From Pleomorphovibrio marinus (lineage in GTDB: Bacteria; Bacteroidota; Bacteroidia; Cytophagales; Cyclobacteriaceae): DNA of 64,000 bases. The translations under genes and the position numbers were made by a program. The stretch lies in contig NZ_QCXY01000004.1 in the NCBI RefSeq assembly GCF_003347495.1, forward strand, positions 248,001-312,000. The letters run 5' to 3'. Positions 35,976 to 44,996 of the stretch are shown here, piece after piece. The notes beneath the pieces are model-generated. The model saw only the letters and a program-made list of their open reading frames with translations. It made no database searches and was not told where the DNA came from. Each line of letters starts with the position of its first letter. The stretch's first letter is position 1.

Positions 35976-36533
35976 ATGAAGATCATTACAAATATCCTAA
36001 TCTTGTTTGGTTCATTTTTCATCTTATCCGCCTGCTCTAGTGATGACGACGGCTCCCCCGATATTCCCGGAGAACATAATGGAAGCGTGTCCTTCCAAGT
36101 CTCGGGTGAGGTGGAAGGAGAATATTCCGGAATAGCAGATTTCAGGGCATTTGAAATGAGCGGAATCCACACCTGGGACATTACCATGCTCGACCAGGAC
36201 CCTATCACTTTCAGCGTCTCTTTTACGCAGGTGGGCAACGAACCTATAGACCGACCGGAGACAGGCACCTACGAACTGGGAATAAACCCTGGAAATCAGT
36301 TGGATGACATTTATATGGCTTCATTCGAATACTATGTGGACGGACCCTTTCAGTCAGACAGTTATACGGTCGGCATCGGTGACACCACGGGAGAATTAGA
36401 AATCACTTCGTCCTCCGATGAGCGGATTGAAGGCAACTTTTCCTTTACCGCAGTGCGCCTTGACGATGAAGGAAACCTGGGCGAGACCATTTCGGTGACC
36501 GATGGGGAGTTCAGTGCGGTGCCCAGGCAGTAA
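35976..36533 (+). CDS. Small lipoprotein of unknown function
   Basis: A 185-residue protein with a lipoprotein signal (LFGSFFILSAC, Cys about residue 20) and an acidic linker (SSDDDGSPDIPGEHNG) like those that send Bacteroidota lipoproteins to the surface. The rest is a predicted beta-rich domain (VSFQVSGEVEGEYSGIADF, then DTTGELEITSSSDERIEGNFSF), in the manner of DUF6252-type proteins. I do not recognise a catalytic motif. It stands alone between two long non-coding stretches. Confidence 0.75.
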   Translation: MKIITNILILFGSFFILSACSSDDDGSPDIPGEHNGSVSFQVSGEVEGEYSGIADFRAFEMSGIHTWDITMLDQDPITFSVSFTQVGNEPIDRPETGTYELGINPGNQLDDIYMASFEYYVDGPFQSDSYTVGIGDTTGELEITSSSDERIEGNFSFTAVRLDDEGNLGETISVTDGEFSAVPRQ

Positions 36534-36791
36534 TCCAGCCAAAAAATTTGGGTGGTCATTGTTGTTGTTCTAACAAAATTTAATAAGGATGCATTAGGTA
36601 GCCTGTGGTCAAGGCTCTTCTTATAAGCGTTTCAACATTCGATGGATCGACTACCAACTTTCCATTGCAATCCAATCCCGGGAGGATGATATTATAAAAC
36701 CCAAAAGGTGCTGCCGATAGCAATTACGGCCACCGGCTAAAAAATGGGACACCAATGGGCATTCCAAGGCAATAGAATTGGCTGTAATTTA
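36534..36791. other. Intergenic, nothing recognised
   Basis: Between the small lipoprotein and family A copy 2. No open frame with protein-like composition, no strong hairpin and no repeat was seen. Confidence 0.4.
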
Positions 36792-36975
36792 ATGTGTTTA
36801 TAATTGTTTCTTATTGGGCACATGGCCTGCCCCTGCCTGCCCCGAACTTGATTCGGGGAACTCGTTTCGGGGAACTTGCGTCGGGGGAATCTCGTAACCC
36901 CCGATAGCTACGGGGCATCCCGGTGGGTGACGTGCTCGGCATGCCTGACCGCCGTCCAGGCAGGCTCGATTTCAT
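36792..36975 (+). repeat. Structured intergenic repeat (family A), copy 2
   Basis: Begins ATGTGTTTATAATTG, includes CCCCGAACTTGATTCGGGG, a doubled CGGGGAA segment, an extra hairpin CCCCGATAGCTACGGGG and the tail AGGCTCGATTTCAT. The TGACG/CGTCA stem has one mismatch here (CGGCA). It is the longest copy, about 184 bp. Confidence 0.85.
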
Positions 36976-37056
36976 AACCACATTCAGCAAAATATAACCC
37001 CGGCTGGGGTTTGGATATCGATCGTAAGGGTCGTTTGCTATAAAAATACCAGCCTT

Positions 37057-37090
37057 CTGGGATTGTGAAGGAAGCAATCCCAGGTTTTTT
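37057..37090 (+). terminator. Intrinsic terminator
   Basis: A perfect 9-bp stem CTGGGATTG / CAATCCCAG with a 9-base loop is followed by G and six T on +. On the minus strand the sequence after the stem is also T-rich (TATTTTTAT), so it may close the his operon, whose last gene ends at 37176, as well. Confidence 0.65.
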
Positions 37091-37175
37091 CCAGGGACTT
37101 GCGTTTGTAGTTGTTTTTGTGGAAGTCCTAGATTCCTCGTTTGGATCCTTTTGTGAAAATCAGTAAAAAAACAAC

Positions 37176-37592
37176 CTAATCCAGCAGCTTTTTAAATGCC
37201 AAATAATCCCCTTGTTCGATTAGGGGAAGTTGCTCAGGGGAAAGCACATACAGGTAGACCCAACAGTCTTCCCATACTCCAGCATCTCTTAAAAACACCT
37301 TTAACACCATACGCTCGTACTCCCAGGGTTCCAGCTCCCCTTCCCCGATACCTTCATAGGCATCCAGCCAGCGTAGGGATCTTTCAGGATCTTGCAATTG
37401 ATACACTTCTCCGTATACCCTGGACTGCCCCTCCTCTCCCGGTATAAGGCCGGGGTATTCCCCAAGGTCGTAAAGATGCCCCCAGAGGTAGCCCTTGCCG
37501 ATACATACGGCCTCCTTCTTAAGCCTGTGGGACATAGGATGACCCAGCTCGCTTAGCAAGGTACCATATACAAAAAGCTTGTCCAGAGCCAT
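37176..37592 (-). CDS. Gamma-glutamylcyclotransferase-like (AIG2/GGCT fold) protein
   Basis: A 138-residue protein from the ATG at 37592; the frame continues 12 codons upstream into hisIE, but MALDKLFVYGTLLSELGHP is the usual start of this fold. YGTL forms the substrate loop, and GEVYQLQDPERSLRWLDAYEG contains the conserved acidic residue region. It starts 7 bp after hisIE and is surely transcribed with the his genes. Small GGCT-fold proteins may release 5-oxoproline from gamma-glutamyl compounds; a link to histidine synthesis is not established. Confidence 0.8.
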   Translation of the reverse strand: MALDKLFVYGTLLSELGHPMSHRLKKEAVCIGKGYLWGHLYDLGEYPGLIPGEEGQSRVYGEVYQLQDPERSLRWLDAYEGIGEGELEPWEYERMVLKVFLRDAGVWEDCWVYLYVLSPEQLPLIEQGDYLAFKKLLD

Positions 37593-37599
37593 GGTGCTA

Positions 37600-38205
37600 T
37601 TACTTCCTGTGCCTTTGGACAAGCACATCCATCACCTCATCCAGTTCATAGCCCTTTGCCTCCAGCAGGACCAAATAATGGAACAACAGGTCGGCTGCCT
37701 CACCCATAAAAAGTTCCTTATTGTCGTCCTTCGCCTCTATTACGATTTCCACGGCCTCCTCCCCTACTTTCTGGGCCACCTTGTTGATGCCCTTATTAAA
37801 TAGGGAAGCGGTGTAGGAAGTGTCCGAGGGGTTGTTCTTTCTGTCCTTAATGATCTCCCTGAGCCTATCAATAAAGTAGGTTTTGGACCGGTTCGTGTCG
37901 GCAAAACAGGTATCGTCCCCCTTATGGCACACAGGGCCTGTGGGCTTCACATAAATCAGTAAGGTATCCTTGTCGCAGTCCACCTGTATATCATGGATGG
38001 TCAAAAAATTTCCGGAGGTCTCTCCCTTCGTCCATAACCTGTCCTTTGTTCTGCTAAAGAAGGTCACCTTGCCGCTTTCCGTGGATTTGGCTAAGGCTTC
38101 CTCATTCATATAGCCCAACATCAGCACCTTTTTGGTGTCCACGTCCTGTATAATGGCCGGTACCAGGCCCTCTCCTTTCTCAAAGTCTATCGCTAACTCT
38201 TCCAT
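37600..38205 (-). CDS. hisIE: Bifunctional phosphoribosyl-AMP cyclohydrolase / phosphoribosyl-ATP diphosphatase
   Basis: A 201-residue fusion for histidine steps 2 and 3. The N-terminal HisI part (to about 105) contains VLMLGYMNEEALAKS, GETSGNF and the Zn/Mg-binding VDCDKDTLLI and CHKGDDTCF segments. The C-terminal HisE part contains TASLFNKGINKVAQKVGEEA and EAADLLFHYLVLL, the helical pyrophosphohydrolase core. It lies 11 bp after hisF. Domain order and length are those of the standard HisIE fusion. Confidence 0.96.
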   Translation of the reverse strand: MEELAIDFEKGEGLVPAIIQDVDTKKVLMLGYMNEEALAKSTESGKVTFFSRTKDRLWTKGETSGNFLTIHDIQVDCDKDTLLIYVKPTGPVCHKGDDTCFADTNRSKTYFIDRLREIIKDRKNNPSDTSYTASLFNKGINKVAQKVGEEAVEIVIEAKDDNKELFMGEAADLLFHYLVLLEAKGYELDEVMDVLVQRHRK

Positions 38206-38216
38206 GATTGCTTCAT

Positions 38217-38972
38217 TTATATCCGTATGGTAACTCCCTCCCTGTCAAGGTAGGCTTTCAAGTCCGGAATGGGGATTTCCTTGAAGTGAAAAATACTGGC
38301 CGCCAAGGCTGCATCGGCTTTTCCTGCTGTAAACACATCCTTGAAATGTTCCATTTTGCCAGCCCCTCCGGAGGCAATAACAGGGATACTTAGGGCAGAG
38401 GAAATTTCCGAGGTGATGCCATTAGCAAACCCGGACTTGGTGCCATCGTGGTCCATGGAGGTAAGGAGTATTTCTCCTGCACCTCGCTCCATCACCTCCT
38501 TCGCCCATTCCTGGGTGATTTTCAGGGTGGGTTTCCGCCCTCCATGGGTATGTACAAAGTCCACACCGTCTATATTTTTGGTGTCTATGGCTACCACTAT
38601 ACATTGGCTGCCAAACTCCGCTGCCATCTGGTCCACGATTTCAGGATGCTTTACCGCGGATGAGTTGACGCTGATCTTATCTGCCCCGGCATTGAGTAAG
38701 GCCTTTACGTCCTCCACAGTAGAGATACCTCCACCCACGGTAAACGGGATATTGATGGTTTTGGCCACTTTGGTTACCAGCTCTACCAGGGTCTTGCGTT
38801 TTTCCACGGTAGCAGTGATGTCCAGGAAGACCAATTCATCGGCACCTTCCAAGGCATAGAGCTTACCCAGTTCTACCGGATCTCCAGCATCCCTAAGTTC
38901 CACGAAGTTCACCCCCTTCACGGTTCTGCCGTCTTTGATGTCCAGGCAAGGTATAATTCTTTTTGTCAGCAT
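38217..38972 (-). CDS. hisF: Imidazole glycerol phosphate synthase, cyclase subunit
   Basis: A 251-residue (beta/alpha)8 protein. [18 protein letters not shown] gives the catalytic Asp11; [11 protein letters not shown] gives the second Asp near 130; phosphate-binding loops AVGGGIS-like (TVGGGIST) and [10 protein letters not shown] are present. With HisH it converts PRFAR and glutamine-derived ammonia to IGP and AICAR. It lies between hisA (25-bp gap) and hisIE. Confidence 0.97.
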   Translation of the reverse strand: MLTKRIIPCLDIKDGRTVKGVNFVELRDAGDPVELGKLYALEGADELVFLDITATVEKRKTLVELVTKVAKTINIPFTVGGGISTVEDVKALLNAGADKISVNSSAVKHPEIVDQMAAEFGSQCIVVAIDTKNIDGVDFVHTHGGRKPTLKITQEWAKEVMERGAGEILLTSMDHDGTKSGFANGITSEISSALSIPVIASGGAGKMEHFKDVFTAGKADAALAASIFHFKEIPIPDLKAYLDREGVTIRI

Positions 38973-38997
38973 AATTTTTCGCTCTTAGGTAACCGGA

Positions 38998-39720
38998 CTA
39001 GCCACGTACAAAGCCCGCCAGTTGTTCCAATGTGATCCTTTGTTCATAGTAAGCCTTGCCCACTATGCATCCATACACTCCAATTTCCTCCAGGGCCTCC
39101 AAGTCACTTACCCTCGCCACTCCTCCACTGGCGATAAGCTTTACACCCGGCACTTCCGCTATGATTTCCCGGTACAGGGCGATGGAAGGCCCCTGAAGCA
39201 GGCCGTCCTTGGCTACGTCGGTGCAGATCACATAGCTCACCCCCTTCTTCACGTAATCGGCAATAAAGGTCAGTACATCTTCAGCGGTGGTCTCCTGCCA
39301 ACCTGAGATCGCAATTTTACGATCCTTGGCATCGGCTCCGAGGATGATTTTGTCTCCCCCATATGTACTGAGCCAGGAGGCAAATAGTTCCGGATCCTGG
39401 GCGGCCACACTTCCCCCGGTGACCTGGGCGGCCCCTGCATTCAGGGCTTTTTCCAAGTCGGTGGTAGATTTCACCCCTCCCCCAAAATCTACCTGCAAGG
39501 TAGTATGTTCACAAATGCGGGATAGCACCTCTAAGTTGACGATTTTCTTGGCCTTTGCCCCATCCAGGTCTACCAAATGCAGTCTTCGGATTCCTGCATC
39601 CTCAAATCGTTTGGCAACTTCCAGAGGATCCTTGGCATATTCCTTTTTCTGGGCATAGTCGCCCTGAGTAAGCCTTACGCACTTACCCCCTATGATATCT
39701 ATGGCCGGTATAATTTCCAT
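38998..39720 (-). CDS. hisA: 1-(5-phosphoribosyl)-5-[(5-phosphoribosylamino)methylideneamino]imidazole-4-carboxamide isomerase
   Basis: A 240-residue (beta/alpha)8 isomerase. It begins EIIPAIDIIGGKCVRLTQGD with the catalytic Asp near residue 8, has the second catalytic Asp in LGADAKDRKIAISGW, and phosphate loops VDFGGGVKS and IASGGVARV. It catalyses the Amadori rearrangement of ProFAR to PRFAR. One base separates it from the hisH stop. Confidence 0.96.
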   Translation of the reverse strand: MEIIPAIDIIGGKCVRLTQGDYAQKKEYAKDPLEVAKRFEDAGIRRLHLVDLDGAKAKKIVNLEVLSRICEHTTLQVDFGGGVKSTTDLEKALNAGAAQVTGGSVAAQDPELFASWLSTYGGDKIILGADAKDRKIAISGWQETTAEDVLTFIADYVKKGVSYVICTDVAKDGLLQGPSIALYREIIAEVPGVKLIASGGVARVSDLEALEEIGVYGCIVGKAYYEQRITLEQLAGFVRG

Positions 39721-39721
39721 A

Positions 39722-40306
39722 TTACAGTGCTAGAAAGTTTTTAAGAATCTTTTCTCCTGTCAGACTGCTTTTTTCCGGGTGTGCCTGCATAGCAAAAAAG
39801 TTGTCCCTGTGCAGCAAGGCTGAGAAGTCCAGCATATAGTGGGTTTTGGCAATGGTGAACTCGGGATGAAGTTCCGCATAGTAGCTATGCACATAATAGG
39901 CAAAGGGGTTTTCCCCCAGGTCACTGAGAAGAGGGGTGCTAGTGTCGGTAAGCAGGTTCCAGCCTATATGCGGCACCTTTTCCCTGGCTGGAAACTTCTT
40001 CACCTGTATTGGGAAAATGCCAAGGCAGGTGGTATCCTTTTCCTCGGAATACTCACAGAGCAGTTGAAGCCCCAGGCAAATCCCTAGAAAAGGCTGTTTA
40101 AGGGATTGGATCAGTTGGTCCAGCTCACGTTCCCTAAGGTACTTCATGGCGCTTTTGGCCTCGCCTTGTCCTGGGAAAATCACCTTGTCCGCCTGAAGGA
40201 TGGTGTCCGGGTCGTCGGTTAGTTCAGCCTTGGCGCCCAACCTTTCCATGGCATAGAGCACGGACCTCACGTTTCCTGCATTGTATTTAATGACTGCTAC
40301 TTGCAT
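39722..40306 (-). CDS. hisH: Imidazole glycerol phosphate synthase, glutaminase subunit
   Basis: A 194-residue class I glutamine amidotransferase. The triad is visible: Cys in FLGICLGLQLL, His and Glu in MQAHPEKSS near the C-terminus. PGQGEAKSAMKYLRE is the conserved oxyanion-region helix. It supplies ammonia to HisF. It is the first visible gene of this operon; hisG, D, C and B are not in the window, so the pathway is split over loci. Confidence 0.96.
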   Translation of the reverse strand: MQVAVIKYNAGNVRSVLYAMERLGAKAELTDDPDTILQADKVIFPGQGEAKSAMKYLRERELDQLIQSLKQPFLGICLGLQLLCEYSEEKDTTCLGIFPIQVKKFPAREKVPHIGWNLLTDTSTPLLSDLGENPFAYYVHSYYAELHPEFTIAKTHYMLDFSALLHRDNFFAMQAHPEKSSLTGEKILKNFLAL

Positions 40307-40419
40307 ATATTTATAAGGGAAATAAAAGTTTCCTTCGATTCCTGGCTTTTAAAGGGTGCTAAATTACTGGTTTTAGCCTTGGGAAGATAACTTTCCAAAG
40401 AATATTTCCAAACTGCCTT

Positions 40420-41202
40420 TCAGCTATCTTCCGGCTTTTTCAAAATATGCTCCAAGCATTCCTCTATTTCCGGAATGGAGTCGTACAGTTGTTCATAGCT
40501 GTCAATCACATAATACCGGTCTTGGAAACGGTTTTTCCAATAGGGGTTGTTCAGGATGGTTTCCACCTTAAAGTCAAGGTGTTTGGGTTCCTTAGAGAGG
40601 CAGTATTTGGTTTCCCCGGCGGAGCTTAGGATGCCTGCCCCATACACTTTCAGTGCCCCATTTTCCCGGATCAGGCCAAACTCTATCGTAAACCAATACA
40701 TCCTGGAAAGCAGCTCTATGGCCAAGGGGTTGTCCATGTTTTTCAGGGCAATTTTTGCCAAGTTGGAAAGGAAGTCCACATAGGGCTGATTGGTGAGCAA
40801 AGGGAGATGGGCAAATGCGTCATGAAACATATCAGGCTCCTGCAAGTACTCCAATTGCTCTTTTTTCCTTAGCCAAGTGGAAGAGGGGAAACGCTTGTGA
40901 TAGAGCAGGCCGAAAAACAGGTCATCATCGATCAGTCCCGGTACTACTTGGACCGACCACTTGGTGCACTTAGCCAGGGTTTCGTTCACTTTATTGAAAT
41001 TGGCAATCTCCGAAGGAGAAAACCCTATTTGTTCCAAGCCCTGAAGATAGGCGCTTGAAGCAGCCTCTGGCAAGTTTTTATATTGTCTTTCAAAAAGGAT
41101 CTTCCAAACCTCATAATCCTCCTCGGTGTAGGCATTATAATCTTGGTTCAGGTCCTTTAATCGTGGATCGGACAATATCCGTTGTGCATCGGGTAAGAGC
41201 AT
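40420..41202 (-). CDS. phhA: Phenylalanine 4-monooxygenase
   Basis: A 260-residue pterin-dependent aromatic amino acid hydroxylase, from the ATG at 41202 (an in-frame TTG at 41220 lies next to a terminator-like T-run). Iron ligands are visible: H127 and H132 in MFHDAFAHLPLL and E174 in WFTIEFGL; the signature PDMFHDAFAHLPLL is almost exact. It turns phenylalanine into tyrosine, so it serves tyrosine supply or phenylalanine breakdown. It follows the trp-aroF operon on the same strand, about 130 bp after aroF, with a strong hairpin in the gap. The N-terminal ACT domain of animal enzymes is absent, as expected in bacteria. Confidence 0.94.
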   Translation of the reverse strand: MLLPDAQRILSDPRLKDLNQDYNAYTEEDYEVWKILFERQYKNLPEAASSAYLQGLEQIGFSPSEIANFNKVNETLAKCTKWSVQVVPGLIDDDLFFGLLYHKRFPSSTWLRKKEQLEYLQEPDMFHDAFAHLPLLTNQPYVDFLSNLAKIALKNMDNPLAIELLSRMYWFTIEFGLIRENGALKVYGAGILSSAGETKYCLSKEPKHLDFKVETILNNPYWKNRFQDRYYVIDSYEQLYDSIPEIEECLEHILKKPEDS

Positions 41203-41222
41203 TGTTGGTTCGGTTTTCAATT

Positions 41223-41252
41223 AAAAAAGACTGGGCACAATCTAATGTGCCC
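41223..41252 (-). terminator. Intrinsic terminator between aroF and phhA
   Basis: On the minus strand GGGCACA-TTAGAT-TGTGCCC is followed by AGTC and six T. It closes the trp-aroF operon about 80 nt after aroF. Because it ends only 20 nt before the phhA ATG, it must also lie in the phhA leader if phhA is read from a promoter further up; no leader peptide is seen there. Confidence 0.8.
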
Positions 41253-41333
41253 TAGTATAAATTTACGGCAACTAAGGGGTGGCGGTTTTGTATTTCTGAT
41301 TTATCTTCCGGGGGAAGGTAAAACCCTGTACAC

Positions 41334-42353
41334 TTACAAAAGGGGGAAAGTTTTCCGCATGGCGAAAGTTTTGCGTATCTGATCAGCCAGCAGGGCACTT
41401 TGGGCAAAGTTCAAGGTTTGCTGCCCATCGGAATAGGCATTATCCGGATCTTCGTGGGCTTCATAGATGACGCCATCCGCCCCAGCCATCACTCCTGCCA
41501 GTGCCATTTGGGCCACGTAGTCCCTTATCCCGATGCCATGGGAGGGATCCACCACCACAGGGAGATGTGATTTGGTCTTTAAAATAGGTACTGCATTCAG
41601 GTCCAGAGTGTTTCGGCTGGCCTTTTCATAGGTCCTGATTCCCCGTTCACATAGGATCAACTTTTCATTACCACCAGAAAAAACATATTCCGCAGACTGC
41701 AATAATTCCTCTATGGTTCCGGAAATACCCCTCTTGATCATGACTGCCTTATCAATCTTTCCCAGCTCATCCAATAGGTTGAAATTTTGGGTGTTTCTAG
41801 CCCCGACTTGGAAAACATCCACATAGTCGTGCATTTCCTCAATTTGAGATACCTGCATCACCTCTGTCACTATTTTGATGCCGGCAGCCTTGGCATGCTT
41901 GTACCATAATTTCAGCCCCTCCATACCCATTCCCCTAAAGGAGTAAGGACTGCTTCTGGGTTTGAAAACCCCTCCCCGCATAAGGTTGATGCGGTTGGAT
42001 TTCAAATGGGCTATGGTATGTTGGATTTGCTCTTCGGATTCAATGGAGCAGGGCCCGGCGATAACCGCCATGTCCCCGTCTTTTATGCTAACCCCATCTC
42101 CCAAGTCAATAGAGGTGGGTTTCACTTTCCATTTCTTGGACACCAGCTTGTAATCATCGGAAACGATATGTATATCCTGGATGCCATTGAGATGGCCTAT
42201 GCTACGGATGTCAAACTCCCCCTTGCCTATGCCTATAAGGTATTCTCCTGCTTGGGTCTTCACCTGGGTGATTTTATAGCCAACTTTATTGACCTGGTCC
42301 ATAAGGGCCTCCCTGTCCCTGGCACTGATTCCCGGCTGTAATTGAATGATCAT
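41334..42353 (-). CDS. aroF: 3-deoxy-7-phosphoheptulonate (DAHP) synthase
   Basis: A 339-residue type I-beta DAHP synthase. An N-terminal ferredoxin-like (ACT-like) regulatory domain of about 70 residues (MIIQLQPGISARDREALMD) precedes the barrel with VIAGPCSIESEEQI, GGVFKPRSSPYSFRGMG, LCERGIRTY and VVVDPSHGIG. It joins PEP and erythrose 4-phosphate in the first shikimate step. It starts 3 bp after trpA, so it is the last gene of the trp operon and is controlled with it by the trpE attenuator. The N-terminal domain suggests allosteric feedback; the effector is not known. Confidence 0.95.
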   Translation of the reverse strand: MIIQLQPGISARDREALMDQVNKVGYKITQVKTQAGEYLIGIGKGEFDIRSIGHLNGIQDIHIVSDDYKLVSKKWKVKPTSIDLGDGVSIKDGDMAVIAGPCSIESEEQIQHTIAHLKSNRINLMRGGVFKPRSSPYSFRGMGMEGLKLWYKHAKAAGIKIVTEVMQVSQIEEMHDYVDVFQVGARNTQNFNLLDELGKIDKAVMIKRGISGTIEELLQSAEYVFSGGNEKLILCERGIRTYEKASRNTLDLNAVPILKTKSHLPVVVDPSHGIGIRDYVAQMALAGVMAGADGVIYEAHEDPDNAYSDGQQTLNFAQSALLADQIRKTFAMRKTFPLL

Positions 42354-42356
42354 GCG

Positions 42357-43142
42357 CTACTCTCCTTTTACTTTTTTGATATAAGACGTTATGACTCCTG
42401 AAAGCTCCCCTTCTTTTTTGGCCTTTTTCAGCAGATTGATAAATGCACTGCCTATAATAGCACCATGTGCGTATTTTGCCGCTGTGGAAAAGGTCTCATT
42501 GTCGGATATCCCGAAGCCTATCAATCGGGGGTTAGAAAGCCCCATTTTTTGGATCCTTTCAAAATAGGTGATTTGTTCTTGGCTGATACCTGATTTGGCA
42601 CCCGTGATGCTTGCAGAAGAAACCATATAGATAAACCCATCGGAATGCTTGTCTATTTCCCGGATGCGATCCTCGCTGGTCTGGGGGCTGATAAGAAAGG
42701 TGTTTCTAAGTCCATATGCATCAAAAACATCCTTGTACTCACTGATGTATTGCTTCATTGGCAAGTCAGGGATAATAAGTCCGTCCACACCCACTTCCTG
42801 GCATTTTTTGCAGAATTTCTCTATTCCGTATTGTACCACGGGGTTTAAATAACCCATGGCTATTACCGGCAAGGAGATATCCTCCCTCATCTTGGCAAGC
42901 TGTTCAAACAGTTTGTTAAGGCTCATTCCATTCTGCAAAGCAAGGGTATTGCTATCCTGAATGGTAGGTCCATCCGCAATTGGGTCTGAGTAAGGCACGC
43001 CCAATTCTATAATATCCGCCCCGGCCTTCTCCAATGCCCTCATAATAGGCAGGGTATCTTCCAGTTCCGGGAAACCAGCGGTGAAATAGATGGATAAAAT
43101 ATCTTTTTTTTTGTCCTTGAAAAGTTTATCTATTCTGTTCAT
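42357..43142 (-). CDS. trpA: Tryptophan synthase alpha subunit
   Basis: A 261-residue (beta/alpha)8 protein. The catalytic Glu lies in DIIELGVPYSDPIADGPTIQ together with the conserved Asp of the same segment; LISPQTSEDRI and GFGISDNET are phosphate-site loops. It cleaves indole-3-glycerol phosphate and passes indole to TrpB. Gap to trpB is 12 bp, to aroF 3 bp. Confidence 0.97.
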   Translation of the reverse strand: MNRIDKLFKDKKKDILSIYFTAGFPELEDTLPIMRALEKAGADIIELGVPYSDPIADGPTIQDSNTLALQNGMSLNKLFEQLAKMREDISLPVIAMGYLNPVVQYGIEKFCKKCQEVGVDGLIIPDLPMKQYISEYKDVFDAYGLRNTFLISPQTSEDRIREIDKHSDGFIYMVSSASITGAKSGISQEQITYFERIQKMGLSNPRLIGFGISDNETFSTAAKYAHGAIIGSAFINLLKKAKKEGELSGVITSYIKKVKGE

Positions 43143-43154
43143 GTATCTTTCAGC

Positions 43155-44333
43155 TTAATAATTACCCCATTTGATATAGGTTTCCAGGTCCTTGTCCCCC
43201 CTGCCGGAAAGGTTAATGACAATCACATCCTCCTTGTTGAATTTAATTTGATCCAGGGCCGAAAAGGCATGGGCGGATTCTATCGCAGGAATGATTCCCT
43301 CCAACCTGCTCAGCATAATACCAGCCTGCATAGCTGCTTCATCTTCTACCGCCACAAATTCACCCCTTCCACTGTCAAACAAATGGGCATGTACGGGCCC
43401 TATGCCCGGATAGTCCAAGCCAGCGGATATGGAATGAGGTTCCACCACCTGACCATCTTCGGTCTGCATCAGCAAGGTACGGCTACCATGCAGGATGCCT
43501 GGTTTTCCAAGCAAGGTGGTGGCAGCGGATTTCCCGGAAGAGATCCCAAGACCGGCAGCTTCCACGGCTATCAGCCGTACTTCAGGCTGGTTATAGTAAT
43601 GATAAAAAGCACCTGCCGCATTACTTCCTCCTCCCACACAGGCAATCACCAAGTCCGGGTTTTCCCTACCCTCTTTTTCAAGGAGTTGCAACTTCATCTC
43701 CTCGCTGATCACGGACTGGAACCTGGCTACCATTTCCGGATAAGGATGGGGCCCCACCACAGATCCGATGATATAATGGGTGTCCACAGGGTTATTTATC
43801 CATTGCCGCATGGCTTCGTTGGTGGCGTCTTTCAAGGTTTTGCTGCCGGAGGTGGCGGGCACCACCTTGGCTCCCAAGATACGCATACGCTCCACGTTGG
43901 GCTTTTGCCTTGCCATATCCACCTCTCCCATGTATACAGTACAGTCCATGCCCATCAAGGCGCATACCGTGGCAGTGGCCACCCCATGTTGCCCTGCACC
44001 GGTTTCTGCGATTATCCTTTTTTTGCCTAGCTTCTTGGCCAATATGATCTGGCCCACGGTGTTGTTTACCTTATGGGCCCCGGTATGGCAAAGGTCTTCC
44101 CGTTTAAGGTATATCTTAGCACCATATTTCTCAGAAAGCCGGCCGGCAAAAAACAAGGGAGTGGGCCGACCCACATAATCTTTCAGCAAGGACCTGAACT
44201 CTTCCTGGAAATCCGCACTCGTGGTGATCTCCAAGTAATTTTCTCTCAGTTCCTCAATATTTGGATATAACATTTCCGGAATATAGGCACCGCCAAATTT
44301 CCCGTAAAATCCATTTTCATCTACTGCGATCAT
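43155..44333 (-). CDS. trpB: Tryptophan synthase beta subunit
   Basis: A 392-residue PLP enzyme. The Schiff-base Lys is K88 in HTGAHKVNN; the phosphate-binding [12 protein letters not shown] and the catalytic Glu region [13 protein letters not shown] are intact. It condenses indole with serine. It is the long TrpB1 type that pairs with TrpA. It starts 3 bp after trpF. Confidence 0.98.
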   Translation of the reverse strand: MIAVDENGFYGKFGGAYIPEMLYPNIEELRENYLEITTSADFQEEFRSLLKDYVGRPTPLFFAGRLSEKYGAKIYLKREDLCHTGAHKVNNTVGQIILAKKLGKKRIIAETGAGQHGVATATVCALMGMDCTVYMGEVDMARQKPNVERMRILGAKVVPATSGSKTLKDATNEAMRQWINNPVDTHYIIGSVVGPHPYPEMVARFQSVISEEMKLQLLEKEGRENPDLVIACVGGGSNAAGAFYHYYNQPEVRLIAVEAAGLGISSGKSAATTLLGKPGILHGSRTLLMQTEDGQVVEPHSISAGLDYPGIGPVHAHLFDSGRGEFVAVEDEAAMQAGIMLSRLEGIIPAIESAHAFSALDQIKFNKEDVIVINLSGRGDKDLETYIKWGNY

Positions 44334-44336
44334 AGC

Positions 44337-44996
44337 TTATTGCTTTTCACCTCCGGCATGTTCCGGAGATCGAATGGAATGAATAAATCTTTTTACTTTA
44401 TCTAACTCCTTAAGCCCCGGGGCTTGTTCAAACTTGGAGTTAATATCTACACCTTTCATCATGGGCTGTTCTTTGGCCAGCGCCAGCACCGCCTCCATAT
44501 GCCCTTCGTCAATTCCCCCACTCAACAAGAAAGGCCTGTCAAAAGGGTAGCTGTGAATAATCCCCCAGTCAAAGCGCTTTCCGGATCCCCCATATTGGGG
44601 TGTCTCCGTGTCAAAGAGAAACCAGTCTGCAAGATCCAAATAAGGGGTAACTCTATCCCACTCCCAGACATTGCCTACCCGAAACACCTTAATCACCTCT
44701 ATGTTCAGCAACTTTTTCAACCTATCCATCTGTTCTGGGGACTCATCCCCATGCAATTGCACTTTGGAAAGCCCATATTCCTCTACCTTATGTTTTATAG
44801 TTGCGGGGAGTTCATTGACAAAAACTCCAACTTTTTCTACGGGCAAAGCAGCGTAAAAGGCAGCGGGAACTGAAGGCCTTTCCACATAGCGGGAGGATGG
44901 GGGATAGAAAATCATTCCCATCCAGTCGGGAGCCGGCGCCTTTAGGAGGCCCAGTATATTTTCCCTTTCCCGCATCCCACAAACCTTGATGATCAT
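44337..44996 (-). CDS. trpF: Phosphoribosylanthranilate isomerase
   Basis: A 219-residue (beta/alpha)8 isomerase. The catalytic Cys is in IIKVCGMRERENI and the catalytic Asp in FLFDTETPQYGGSGKRFDW; SGGIDEGHMEAVLA closes the phosphate site. Its start overlaps the trpC stop as ATGA. It converts N-(5-phosphoribosyl)anthranilate to CdRP. Confidence 0.96.
   Translation of the reverse strand: MIIKVCGMRERENILGLLKAPAPDWMGMIFYPPSSRYVERPSVPAAFYAALPVEKVGVFVNELPATIKHKVEEYGLSKVQLHGDESPEQMDRLKKLLNIEVIKVFRVGNVWEWDRVTPYLDLADWFLFDTETPQYGGSGKRFDWGIIHSYPFDRPFLLSGGIDEGHMEAVLALAKEQPMMKGVDINSKFEQAPGLKELDKVKRFIHSIRSPEHAGGEKQ

Noticed and set aside
41253-41333. Leader peptide upstream of phhA analogous to trpL
   Set aside because: No ATG-initiated ORF and no run of Phe or Tyr codons; only a GTG frame with a single Tyr codon.
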